Shown piece by piece: positions 19,201 through 26,519 of a DNA stretch of 64,000 nt. The stretch is from Rheinheimera tangshanensis (GTDB lineage Bacteria > Pseudomonadota > Gammaproteobacteria > Enterobacterales > Alteromonadaceae). The translations under genes were made by a program, and so were the position numbers. Each line of letters opens with the position of its first letter. Position 1 is the first letter of the stretch. Under the pieces are notes generated by a model that did no database searches, was not told where the DNA came from, and saw only the letters and a list, made by a program, of their open reading frames with translations. Location of the stretch: contig NZ_BMLH01000001.1 of NCBI RefSeq assembly GCF_014645135.1, positions 1 to 64,000 on the forward strand. The letters run 5' to 3'.

Positions 19201-21782
19201 TGATCAATGGTAGTCTGTTCTTCGCCCCTGGCGAGCATATCGTCTACTGGCAAGCCACAGATGCGGATGGCAATACTGCCACGAAAGCGCAGCGGGTTCG
19301 GGTCAATCCATTGGTGTCCCTGAGCAAAGATCAACTGGTGACCGAAGGCAGTGAAGTTGAAGTTCAGGTGATACTAAACGGTCCGGCTCCTGTTTATCCG
19401 GTGTCAGTCCCTTACACTGTCAGCGGCAGTGCAGGTGCTAATGATCATACGCTGGTATCTGGTGTTGCAGAAATTAGTTCAGGCTTGAGCACAACTATCC
19501 GCTTTAACGTGTTGGAAGATGCGTTGGCAGATTCACCTGAAGACATAGTGATTACGCTCGATAGCAGCGTCAATCGTGGCAGCAAACGCACTAGTCGTAT
19601 TGTGGTCAGTGAAGCGAATGTCGCCCCTGTGGTGTCTTTACAGGTGCAGCAGAATGGTGAAAACCGTCTGACTGTCAGTGAAAGTGATGGTGTGGTGACT
19701 GTCACAGCTACAGTGACTGATGCCAATCCTCAGGATCAAATGACTGGAGTCTGGGACTTTGGCCGTCTGACGAATGTAACCTCAGATCAAAGCCAATTAA
19801 GTTTCGATCCGACAGAACAAGGTCCTGGTTTATATCTGGTCAGTTACACAGCGACAGATAATGGTACGCCAAATTTATCAGCAACATCCCGAGTCTTTAT
19901 TGTGCTTCGGCCAAACTTACCGACATTGGGCTCTGCTGATACGGACGGAGACTTAGTGCCAGATGACCAGGAAGGTTTTGCCGATTCAGATGGTGATGGT
20001 ATTCCTGATTATCAGGATGCAATTAACGAATGTAACGTGATGCCGACAGAGCTGCTTGGACAAACTCAGTTTGTGGCTGAAGGTGATCCTGGAGTCTGTT
20101 TACGTTTGGGTACTGTAGCTGCACAAACCGATGCTGGTGGTTTGCAGATCGCCAAAGATGCCGTTGTTACAGATAATGTAGCGGTGAATATTGGCGGTAT
20201 CTTTGACTTTATCGCCTACGGTTTACCTGAACAAGGTAAGAGCTACAGCCTGGTGATCCCACAACGTTTACCAGTACCTGCAAATGCGGTGTATCGTAAA
20301 TTCAGCGATGTAACAGGTTGGGTTGATTTTGTCAGCAATGAGCGTAACTCCGTCTCCAGTACGGCGGGTGAACGTGGTTTCTGTCCTCCTCCTGGTGATG
20401 CGGTCTGGACTGAAGGTTTAACCGAAGGTCACTGGTGTGTGCAGGTCACAGTCGAAGATGGTGGCCCGAACGATGCTGATGGAATTGCCAACAGCGCTAT
20501 TGTCGACCCAGGTGGTGTAGCTGTTGTGCTCAATGGTAATAACCTGCCGGTCGCTGCAGCGGATGAAGCTTCGGTGTTGGTGGACACCAGTATAGATGTG
20601 AATGTGCTGGCAAATGATACTGACGTTGATGGTGATACGTTAACCGTCAATCAGGCTATCAGTAGCTTCGGTACTGTGACCATTCTGGCCGACCAACAGT
20701 TAAGCTACACACCAAACCCAGACTTTGTCGGAACTGATACCGTGATTTATAGCATCACCGACGGTAAAGGTGGTACAGCAAGCAGTGAACTGGTAGTGAA
20801 CGTGTTTAGCAATACTGCACCTGTTGCCGTGAATGACAGTGCATCTACGGATGACAGAACAGCGATACTGATAGCGGTTCTGACCAATGATACAGATGCA
20901 GAGGGTGATGTACTGACTGTGACCGCAGCCAGTGCAGAGGAAGGAACGGTCAGTATTGAGGCCGACCAACGCCTGCGTTACACACCCAAAGCTGGTTTTA
21001 ATGGGGTGGATACCATCAGCTACACAGTGACAGACAGCTCTGGCGATTCAGCCACAGGTTCGGTCAGTGTGACAGTGCGTGCTTATCAGGACGTGGTCGT
21101 GAATAACAAATCAAGTGGGGGCAGTATGACCTGGTGGATGGGAATGGTGTTAGCGGGAGCTGTGATGTTGCGTCGCCGTTCAGTTATGGGTGTGGCTGCT
21201 GTTGCACTGCTTGCGTTCAGCCCCTGGAGTCAGGGGCAAGACTGGTACCTGCAAGGTTCAGTTGGGCATAGCACAGCCGATCAGAAACAAAACCGCCTGG
21301 TAGAAGAACTACCAAGCGGCACTATCACAGCCTTTGATGACAGCGATAGCTTGTATGGCATCACCCTGGGTTATCAGTTGCATCCTTATTTTGCTGTGGA
21401 AATGGGTTACCAGGATTTAGGTGCAGCCAGCGCTCAACTCAGTGGTGATAGTCTGACCCCGGAGCAATACCACGAACTGGTTAAGGCGGTCAGTCCGGTC
21501 CTGGTGGATGGCTGGACTGCAGCTGCGCGCTTTGCGCTGTGGCAAAACGATGTGTGGAATGTGGAAGTGCCGGTTGGGCTGTTCAGATGGGACAGCGAAA
21601 TTGAAAGTAGCAGGGGCAATAGTACCTTGTATTCGAAGACGAATGGCACGGACTGGTTTTTAGGGGTGCAATTGAACTATAGCCTGTCGGATAATTTGAA
21701 ATTTGGTCTGGGGTATCAGCAACTGGAGCTTGAGGCGAATGATGTCAGCAGTTGGTTGCTGAGCGTGCGCTACGAGTTTTAA
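13251..21782 (+). CDS. Giant DUF4347 multidomain surface protein with C-terminal beta-barrel
   Basis: Predicted secreted surface protein of 2843 residues. A weak signal-like N terminus precedes a DUF4347 domain (about 80-242, with SLHIVSHAEEG and LILYGCDVASG). Next come cadherin-like repeats (about 715-805), two related NGSYKAGE/DGNYKAGE modules, Big-like TAPxxP modules, tandem-95/cadherin-like repeats, an HYR-like domain (about 1943-2020) and a Calx-beta domain (about 2022-2107). A thrombospondin-3-like DxDxDG stretch lies near 2230-2262, and a choice-of-anchor-U-like domain (DGGPNDADGIANS) ends near 2425. Two more tandem-95 repeats lead to SSGGS at 2621-2625, a hydrophobic helix and RRR at 2641-2643, resembling a GlyGly-CTERM signal. 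The frame then continues into a barrel-like domain (about 2665-2843) ending YEF. The gene follows the third sulfotransferase closely. Confidence 0.85.
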   Translation: MDTKVLRHLSVALLPFGSYAMPATSYSTSHRSYLAATEQRPYANYLTGSLQHQPRTPVLTAALATQVDAGPELIKAQPVRELMIIDAAVPDKQVFYRAVKPGVDIVEIDSAQPGLAQLNAILKNYQGLKSLHIVSHAEEGVLLLGNSRVDSAVLTSEKDTFASLNAALIHGADLILYGCDVASGDNGGDLLDIIRSNTHVDVAASDNKTGNAEQGGDWDLEIQRGNIETELAFSEKALKDFSATLAPVVFEYSTWTVTTAGTNNGRFTPYGSNNAAAANIDAQVSFGGKTLTINGEYNSTEAKTNADAIVVGFSEKSITLSFTDGSEFKPASIEIYAYVGDPATITTNAGGSVNFNIQDGSAVGYTTQIIDLSSLPAGATSMTITNNSWAPFVVNGQNGFIGSIRKITFDSVGATNAAPVATTSGGTTAFTEGTAVAIDSGLTVTDTDLTDMASATVSITGGFQSGQDVLSFTNQNGISGTYTAGTGVLALTGSATLAQYQTALRSVTYNNTSDDPNTTNRTISFVVNDGTDNSTAATKTVSVTAVNDAPTLTATGSTPTYTENGSAVDLFSAVSVSTIESGQNINQLVLTVTNLADGASELLRVDGTDVALTNGTSGTSSGGNLVGYSVAVTGSTATVTLTGSWTTAVAQTLVDNLSYRNSSETPTAAANRVVTLTSIKDNGGIANTGVDTTALSVAATVTVTAVNDAPSTPVDANGASDTVVENATNGTTVGITASSTDPDGSVSYSLTDNAGGRFAVDSSTGVVTVLDGSLLDYETATSHNITVRATDGSLFADQTFSIAVTDVDDTGPVVTNVSSTKGNGSYKAGEVISIQVTFDEAVTVSGGTPGLVLETGSTDQTASYSSGSPGTTLNFSYTVQAGDSSADLDYFSTAALVANGATLRDALNNDATLTLPTPGAAGSLGANKALVIDTEAPNAPSTPDLAAGSDTGANSTDNITNDTTPTLTGTAEAGSTVTLYATDGITSLGSATATGGNWSITVSPALSEGSHTLTAKAADAAGNQSVASSGLSVTIDITAPAKPATPDLADASDSGDSNSDNLTKLQNITLQGASNAVEANASVRARSSLDGGLTNVDADSNGTYSLNLTSLSAGNHDLVVMATDIAGNQSVDSDPLAIVIDTTAPAISSVSFDQDPITDANQAAVSFTLSGAETGATAEYSINSNSGGVAVTDSFVVASAGQQIIAVDVSGLNDGTLTLSLTLTDAAGNVSTPAVTDTVTKDANVPAITTVTIADGNYKAGETIDFTVTFDDTVTVTGTDATLGIEIGGSNLVAGYFSGTGSSSLTYRYTVLAGQNTDSSGIAVLANSLILNTTTIRDSGNNDAVLTFAGTNNDNAQVDTTDPVATVVTAPATAVFVNAASYEIKGTHSEIGVTVNLYVDDNNDGAADDPVNDIGHAIVDADGNWSIPNVALTADTAHNYVVVAEDAAGNESAAVDVPTITEDSIAPVTVAITTPATVVSVSTSTQLIEGTHSEDGVTVELFADSDNDGIADNSTVLASAEVGAVTTGIWSFAAPLTTNTENNFVVIAKDKAGNVSSAVDVATITQDSLAPVVTVTALTTADTTPALAGTVDDASATLSLTVAGQTLTPTNNGNGSWTLADNQLTALANGVYDVVVTATDAQENIGTDASSNELTIDLLAPAGYSASIVQERINATNQAAMSFVFAGAEVGSSYNYSVSDGTNSVTGSGTVSSATQQVTGINVTALAEGTLQLSVSLTDTLGNVGTAATDTVLKRYNSEPVNPSNSTASVEEDATLRITLAVQDPENDTLTYELVNQPAHGTAVVQGSQLIYTPELNYNGTDSISYIASDSEFSTQTATIAITVTAVNDNPLAEDDSYSLQRVESNQYQLAVLANDSDVDGDTLTIDGASTSVGTVVFNAQGLTLTTPDLYVGPVSLRYTLTDGNGGRDTADVNLIIEGGAASNLPVITVPADIEVNATALFTRVPLGTATAVDRNGRRLRVSLINGSLFFAPGEHIVYWQATDADGNTATKAQRVRVNPLVSLSKDQLVTEGSEVEVQVILNGPAPVYPVSVPYTVSGSAGANDHTLVSGVAEISSGLSTTIRFNVLEDALADSPEDIVITLDSSVNRGSKRTSRIVVSEANVAPVVSLQVQQNGENRLTVSESDGVVTVTATVTDANPQDQMTGVWDFGRLTNVTSDQSQLSFDPTEQGPGLYLVSYTATDNGTPNLSATSRVFIVLRPNLPTLGSADTDGDLVPDDQEGFADSDGDGIPDYQDAINECNVMPTELLGQTQFVAEGDPGVCLRLGTVAAQTDAGGLQIAKDAVVTDNVAVNIGGIFDFIAYGLPEQGKSYSLVIPQRLPVPANAVYRKFSDVTGWVDFVSNERNSVSSTAGERGFCPPPGDAVWTEGLTEGHWCVQVTVEDGGPNDADGIANSAIVDPGGVAVVLNGNNLPVAAADEASVLVDTSIDVNVLANDTDVDGDTLTVNQAISSFGTVTILADQQLSYTPNPDFVGTDTVIYSITDGKGGTASSELVVNVFSNTAPVAVNDSASTDDRTAILIAVLTNDTDAEGDVLTVTAASAEEGTVSIEADQRLRYTPKAGFNGVDTISYTVTDSSGDSATGSVSVTVRAYQDVVVNNKSSGGSMTWWMGMVLAGAVMLRRRSVMGVAAVALLAFSPWSQGQDWYLQGSVGHSTADQKQNRLVEELPSGTITAFDDSDSLYGITLGYQLHPYFAVEMGYQDLGAASAQLSGDSLTPEQYHELVKAVSPVLVDGWTAAARFALWQNDVWNVEVPVGLFRWDSEIESSRGNSTLYSKTNGTDWFLGVQLNYSLSDNLKFGLGYQQLELEANDVSSWLLSVRYEF
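21155..21167 (+). promoter_or_regulatory. Candidate internal ribosome-binding site and start codon
   Basis: Inside the giant gene, GGGAG at 21155-21159 is followed after five bases by an in-frame ATG at 21165. Translation from here would give a 205-residue protein beginning MLRRRSVMGVAAVALLAF. This has a textbook Sec signal peptide (basic n-region, hydrophobic core, SQGQ before DWYLQG) leading into the barrel domain. This suggests a nested start for a separate outer-membrane protein. Sequence support is good but use in vivo is unknown. Confidence 0.45.
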
Positions 21783-21802
21783 CCTCGTGCTGTGGTAAAG
21801 TC

Positions 21803-21835
21803 AAAAGGGCGGTTTTTCCGCCCTTTTTGTTTTTC
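21803..21835 (+). terminator. Intrinsic terminator of the giant surface-protein gene
   Basis: AAAAGGGCGG at 21803-21812 pairs with CCGCCCTTTT at 21818-21827 around a TTTTT loop, followed by TGTTTTT. It is 20 bp after the stop codon. Confidence 0.9.
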
Positions 21836-21943
21836 TACAAGCGGGCGGACCTGCCGTTATGTTTTGTGACAAATAAAGTCTGCTGCTTTGTTGAGTCTTT
21901 TGTTATGTTAAGCTGGATTGAAAGGTGAGTTGGAGTAAAAGAT

Positions 21944-22168
21944 ATGTCAGGACAAGGATCGGGCGGCAATGTATTAGCCGCATTATGTAGCTTGTTTGTT
22001 CCGGGTTTAGGCCAGTTGCTACAGGGGCGTTTGATTGCAGCTATACTGTTTTTCGCTATTACGGTGGTAGGTTATGCGCTCTGGTGGTTAATTATTCCGG
22101 CTATTATTGGAGCTATCGCTCATTTGTTTGCGATATTAGATGCGGCACGTTTCAAATCCTATAACTGA
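21944..22168 (+). CDS. Small two-helix membrane protein
   Basis: Inner-membrane protein of 74 residues with two predicted helices (about 10-28 and 31-63, the second long and possibly two spans) and a Gly-rich N terminus. The segment LFVPGLGQLLQGR resembles the turn seen in TM2-type and related small membrane proteins, but I cannot assign a family. A ribosome-binding site is present as GGAGT. It is monocistronic between two terminator hairpins. Function unknown. Confidence 0.7.
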   Translation: MSGQGSGGNVLAALCSLFVPGLGQLLQGRLIAAILFFAITVVGYALWWLIIPAIIGAIAHLFAILDAARFKSYN

Positions 22169-22177
22169 TCAAGGCAA

Positions 22178-22208
22178 CGCCATGCTGCTCTTTTGCTGCA
22201 GCATGGCG
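22178..22208. terminator. Hairpin between convergent genes
   Basis: A perfect 11-bp inverted repeat, CGCCATGCTGC at 22178-22188 and its complement at 22198-22208, with a 9-base loop. It lies between the convergent small membrane-protein and DUF6492 genes. No strong U-run follows on the plus strand, so termination efficiency is uncertain. Confidence 0.55.
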
Positions 22209-22231
22209 ATTAGAACAGATATGCATTGAGC

Positions 22232-23152
22232 TCAGAGCGGAGGCTGTACAACAGAGCCCTGAATAAAAGGAGCTACTTTCTGCCAGACTTCTTTAGGTGG
22301 TAAACGGGTTTTACTGCCCACCACACAAAACAATCCAGGATTAGCCAAATCAAAGCTGCCCGCTATATTCCAGGATTCATAAGGGTGTGAATCATGGATC
22401 AGCAGCAGAGCTGGAGTCTGCGCTGTACCTGCAATGACGTGGTAGTGCTCCAGTAGCCCGAGTTTCATAGCACAGAGGTAATACAGCGAATATTCAGTCC
22501 ACTTCAGTTTTAAGAAACGACCTATCCACCAGTTTCTCGGATCCGCCGGGTCATGCAATGAGCACAAGGCATCGACCCAGTTTTCACCTGCTTTGTTGGG
22601 TGATAACTCCTGCATCAACTTTTGGCTTAAGGTTCTGGACATCAGAGCTGGTGTGACCGTCATTCCCAGATCTTTTGGTCCCACGTCAGGGCTCATATTC
22701 AGAATACGGGCAGAGGATTTCCACCATTTAGGGTGCTGTGCTCGTTGTTCGTATTGTAATAAAGCTTTGCCATCAATAATAAGCTTGCTTTCATCCAAAG
22801 GTTTCAGGCAAATCACGTCAGCGTCGAGCGTCAGATAAAACTCATTTTCGACTAAATTAGCTATAGCTATTTTCAGCAGTTGCTGTTTACGCCAGCCACG
22901 CATTTTTGGATACTTTTTGAATTCCGGCAGTAAATCATCTTCCGCCATCACTTTGATGTTCAGCGATTGCCAGCAGGCATATTCCTGTTTTACCAACTCT
23001 ACTTCTGCGGCCGGAACCAGTACGAAAATCTCAGAGATAGTTCCAGCAGCGACAAAAGTCTGCAAGGAAGTAAATAAGATATGAGCGCGTTTTAAGTCGT
23101 TGACGTCGTAACTACCACTTGCTTTTAATGGCAAAACTGCACTAATCGCCAT
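22232..23152 (-). CDS. DUF6492-type glycosyltransferase
   Basis: Predicted GT-A-fold nucleotide-sugar transferase of 306 residues. The motif FYLTLDADVICLKPLD at about residues 104-119 contains the metal-binding DxD. Upstream, MRGWRKQQLLKIAIA is characteristic of DUF6492 proteins as I recall them. No membrane segment is visible, so it probably works at the cytoplasmic face on a polysaccharide or LPS. It is divergent from the manC-type gene, which makes GDP-mannose, and the two may share a pathway. The sugar and acceptor cannot be read from sequence. Confidence 0.7.
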   Translation of the reverse strand: MAISAVLPLKASGSYDVNDLKRAHILFTSLQTFVAAGTISEIFVLVPAAEVELVKQEYACWQSLNIKVMAEDDLLPEFKKYPKMRGWRKQQLLKIAIANLVENEFYLTLDADVICLKPLDESKLIIDGKALLQYEQRAQHPKWWKSSARILNMSPDVGPKDLGMTVTPALMSRTLSQKLMQELSPNKAGENWVDALCSLHDPADPRNWWIGRFLKLKWTEYSLYYLCAMKLGLLEHYHVIAGTAQTPALLLIHDSHPYESWNIAGSFDLANPGLFCVVGSKTRLPPKEVWQKVAPFIQGSVVQPPL

Positions 23153-23423
23153 ATTAAACTCCTGTTATATAATCAGGTTTTTAACTAAACCCTTTGGAAA
23201 AATGCTGATCTCAGTATGGCAATTTGCAGAACGCAAATAGTCGGAGCTCGTCTAACTGTCGTTATTACGTTTTACATGGGGTGTGATAAAAGCCACTGAA
23301 CAATACATTAAGCTTGCGTGATATACAAAACCCGATTTTATACGCAACCCAGAATGGCTATCAAACAAAAATGTTGCGCAATTGTAATTCTTTGCCATAT
23401 TAAGCCCGCTTTGGAGAGGTAAA

Positions 23424-23504
23424 ATGCGAAAAAGTTTCTGTATGTTGTTAGTGTATCTGCAAATAGATTGTATTTTTCAACAGATAAAACAACAGCTCAT
23501 CTGA
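23424..23504 (+). CDS. Possible 26-codon leader peptide upstream of manC
   Basis: A short open frame, beginning [13 protein letters not shown] and ending with TGA at 23502-23504, has an excellent Shine-Dalgarno (GGAGAGG, four bases before the ATG). It stops 17 bp before the manC ATG. The spacing suggests translational coupling or a leader role. No run of one amino-acid codon typical of attenuators is present, though the peptide is Gln- and Leu-rich. It could also be chance. Confidence 0.35.
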   Translation: MRKSFCMLLVYLQIDCIFQQIKQQLI

Positions 23505-23521
23505 TTAGACAAGGATTAAGA

Positions 23522-24946
23522 ATGATTTTACCTGTGATTATGGCGGGCGGTTCTGGTAGCAGATTATGGCCTTTGTCTCGTGATTTAATGCCAAAACAGT
23601 TCTTAACGCTGGACGGTGACCTCACCATGTTACAAGCCACTGTGATGCGTTTACAGGGCCTGAATGCCGATGCTGCACTGGTGATCTGTAACGAAGACCA
23701 CCGCTTTGTCGCAGCCGAACAGCTAAGGCAAATAAAGCAGTTAAATAACAATATCATTTTAGAGCCAGCAGGTCGTAATACAGCACCTGCTATAGCGCTT
23801 GCCGCTTTTACCGCGATAAAAAAAGGTCAGGATCCATTGTTGCTGGTGCTGGCTGCGGATCATGTGATTGCTGATGTTGATGTCTTTCAACAGGCTGTTG
23901 TTGCGGCAGCTGAATTTGCTAATGCCGATCAATTAGTCACTTTTGGTATTGTGCCTACAGCGGCAGAAACCGGCTATGGCTATATCAAAAGAGGGAAGCG
24001 CAAAGAGCTGAGCTCTGGTGCAGCTTACCAGGTGGCACAGTTTGTCGAAAAGCCTAAGCTGGAAACTGCTTTAGGCTATTTAAGCAGTGGTGATTATTAC
24101 TGGAATAGTGGCATGTTTTTATTTAAAGCCAGTCGCTACCTGGCAGAGCTGAAACAACACAGGCCCGATATTTATGCCGCTTGTGAGCAAGCTATGCTGG
24201 AGGTCGACCCGGATTTAGATTTTATCCGGGTCAATCAACAGGCCTTTTTAGCTTGTCCCTCTGAATCTATTGACTATGCCGTGATGGAAAAAACTGCAGC
24301 AGCGGTAGTTGTGCCTTTGGATGCCCGCTGGAGCGACGTTGGAAGTTGGTCTTCCTTGTGGGATATTTCCGCGAAAAACACCGACGGCAATGTGCATAAA
24401 GGCGACGTACTGAGCTGTGACAGCAGTGATAACTATGTGTTTGCTGAAACTGGTTTAGTGGCTACTGTCGGATTGCAGAATATGGTCGTAGTACAAACCA
24501 AAGATGTAGTGCTGGTAGCGGCCAAAGACAGAGTGCAGGATGTGAAAGCTATTGTGCAGCAACTAAAAGATCTGGGCCGCAGCGAGCATAAAATTCATCG
24601 CGAAGTCTACAGACCCTGGGGTAAATATGATTCGATTGATCAGGGACAGCGCTATCAGGTCAAACGCATTACGGTCAATCCAGGTCAGAAACTGTCAGTG
24701 CAAATGCATCACCACAGAGCTGAGCACTGGATAGTAGTGGCCGGTACGGCCCTGGTTAGCATAGATGGTGTCGATACCATGCTGTCTGAAAATCAGTCTG
24801 TGTATATTCCGCTTGGAGCTGTGCATGCTTTAGAAAATCCGGGGAAAATCCCGCTAGAATTAATTGAAGTGCAATCCGGTACTTACTTAGGGGAAGACGA
24901 CATAGTCCGTTTTTCAGATCGATATGGCCGGGTAGAAGCTAAATAA
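23522..24946 (+). CDS. manC: Mannose-1-phosphate guanylyltransferase/mannose-6-phosphate isomerase
   Basis: Bifunctional GDP-mannose synthesis enzyme of about 474 residues (ManC/CpsB/AlgA type). The N-terminal pyrophosphorylase domain starts [20 protein letters not shown], with the nucleotide-binding GGSGSRLWP and a later FVEKP. The C-terminal cupin has [17 protein letters not shown], the zinc-binding His cluster of the isomerase. I chose ATG 23522 because it follows AAGGAT and starts at the conserved beta-strand; the upstream in-frame extension of 18 codons is not conserved. GDP-mannose feeds capsule, exopolysaccharide or O-antigen synthesis. A terminator hairpin follows. Confidence 0.92.
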   Translation: MILPVIMAGGSGSRLWPLSRDLMPKQFLTLDGDLTMLQATVMRLQGLNADAALVICNEDHRFVAAEQLRQIKQLNNNIILEPAGRNTAPAIALAAFTAIKKGQDPLLLVLAADHVIADVDVFQQAVVAAAEFANADQLVTFGIVPTAAETGYGYIKRGKRKELSSGAAYQVAQFVEKPKLETALGYLSSGDYYWNSGMFLFKASRYLAELKQHRPDIYAACEQAMLEVDPDLDFIRVNQQAFLACPSESIDYAVMEKTAAAVVVPLDARWSDVGSWSSLWDISAKNTDGNVHKGDVLSCDSSDNYVFAETGLVATVGLQNMVVVQTKDVVLVAAKDRVQDVKAIVQQLKDLGRSEHKIHREVYRPWGKYDSIDQGQRYQVKRITVNPGQKLSVQMHHHRAEHWIVVAGTALVSIDGVDTMLSENQSVYIPLGAVHALENPGKIPLELIEVQSGTYLGEDDIVRFSDRYGRVEAK

Positions 24947-24956
24947 TTCTGGATTT

Positions 24957-24985
24957 GGGATCAGGCGTTAGGCCTGATCCCTTTC
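24957..24985 (+). terminator. Terminator hairpin after manC
   Basis: GGGATCAGGC at 24957-24966 and its complement at 24972-24981 enclose a GTTAG loop, followed by a short TTTC. It lies between convergent manC and gor. Confidence 0.7.
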
Positions 24986-25008
24986 ACTACTTTGTTTTGA
25001 TTGGTGAA

Positions 25009-26358
25009 TTATCTGAGCGTGACGAATTCCTCAGCTGAGGTTGGATGTATAGCCACACAGTTATCAAAGTCGGCTTTGGTGGCGCCCATTTTTATCGCCA
25101 CACCAAAACCCTGTAGCATTTCATCAGCGCCAAAACCTATCACATGCAAACCCACTACTTTTTCAGTTGGACCAGCACAGACCAATTTCATACGTGTTAA
25201 CTGACGGTGCTGGGTTAAAGCCGTGTACATAGCAGCAAATTCGCTGCGATAAACTTTAATCTGGTCATCACCAAACTGTTGACGGGCTTCATCTTCGGTT
25301 AAACCTATAGTGCCAATAGGAGGGTGCGAAAACACTACAGTCGGCACTGTGCTGTAATCCAGTTTGCTGTCTGGTTTATTATTAAATAACCGCTCGGACA
25401 AACGTCGTCCTGCCGCGACTGCGACCGGAGTTAAGGCCAGACGGCCTGTATTATCACCTACTGCATAAATGCCAGGCACATTGGTATTCTGATACTCGTC
25501 CGTCGGGATAAAGCCTTCGGCATCCAGTTTTACACCAGCTTTTTCCAGCTGTAGCTGGTCATTGGCAGGCTCGCGACCTATAGCCCAAATCAGACAGTCG
25601 ACAGCTAAACGACTGCCGGTAGATAACTCTACAGTTAAAGAGCCGTCGGCATTTTTACTGACAGAACTCACTTCGGTATGAGAGTGTAGCTGAGGACCAT
25701 CTTTGGCCATCAGTTCTACTAAAGTGTCGGATAACATCGCATCGAAGCTGCGCAGTGGTTTGTCTTTACGTACCAATAAGTGCGTTTCGCTGCCAAGAGC
25801 CTGCATTACGCCAGCAATTTCTACTGCGATATAACCTGCACCTACAACCGCAACCCTTTTCGGTTGGCTTTGTAAGGCGAAAAAGCCATCACTGTCGATG
25901 CCAAGTTCTGCGCCTGGTATAGCAGGGCGTACAGGACGACCGCCTGTGGCTATGGTGATATGGTTGGCGCTATAGAGCTTGCCGTCCACTTCCACTGTGT
26001 TTTTATCCACAAAACGGGCAAACCCCCGAATCACAGTGACTCCATTTTTGGCCAGCACTCTGTCGTAAGAAGCATGAATTCGGGAGATGTAAGCCTCGCG
26101 GCTTTCGACTAATTTGCCCCAATTTAACGCAGGCATGTGGACATCTAAACCATAATCCGGCGCGTATTTAAAAGCGTCAGCAATTTGACCGGCAAACCAC
26201 ATGGCTTTTTTGGGCACACAACCGACATTAACGCAGGTGCCACCTAAAAATTTAGCTTCGATAATGGCGCATTTCTGGCCGTGGCTGGCCGCTCTGTTAG
26301 CGCTGGCGATACCACCGCTGCCACCACCTATGGCGATATAGTCAAAATGTTCAGTCAT
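25009..26358 (-). CDS. gor: Glutathione reductase
   Basis: FAD-dependent pyridine-nucleotide disulfide reductase of about 449 residues that reduces glutathione disulfide with NADPH. The redox pair C42/C47 is in [13 protein letters not shown]. The N-terminal FAD motif is [11 protein letters not shown] and the NAD(P)H-binding motif is [14 protein letters not shown]. The C-terminal HPTSAEEF contains the catalytic His-Glu pair. I start at ATG 26358; an upstream GTG would add five residues. The gene is divergent from prlC. In E. coli, gor also lies close to prlC and rsmJ, so the neighbourhood is partly conserved. Confidence 0.93.
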   Translation of the reverse strand: MTEHFDYIAIGGGSGGIASANRAASHGQKCAIIEAKFLGGTCVNVGCVPKKAMWFAGQIADAFKYAPDYGLDVHMPALNWGKLVESREAYISRIHASYDRVLAKNGVTVIRGFARFVDKNTVEVDGKLYSANHITIATGGRPVRPAIPGAELGIDSDGFFALQSQPKRVAVVGAGYIAVEIAGVMQALGSETHLLVRKDKPLRSFDAMLSDTLVELMAKDGPQLHSHTEVSSVSKNADGSLTVELSTGSRLAVDCLIWAIGREPANDQLQLEKAGVKLDAEGFIPTDEYQNTNVPGIYAVGDNTGRLALTPVAVAAGRRLSERLFNNKPDSKLDYSTVPTVVFSHPPIGTIGLTEDEARQQFGDDQIKVYRSEFAAMYTALTQHRQLTRMKLVCAGPTEKVVGLHVIGFGADEMLQGFGVAIKMGATKADFDNCVAIHPTSAEEFVTLR

Positions 26359-26519
26359 GCTTGGGTTTCCCACTGAAAGAAGAATTCAGAGGTTATATGG
26401 GGTCTGATGGACGAACTCAAGTGAATTTGCGATAAAGTCAGGTTTGATGCACACAAAATGCTTGAGAACATTTAAAAAGCCCCAATACTGCTGTTATAAC
26501 AGCTGAAACGAGATGAATC

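Noticed and set aside
23153-23423. A JUMPStart/ops element before the polysaccharide gene manC
   Set aside because: The GGCGGTAGCGTG-type ops core is not present in the region.
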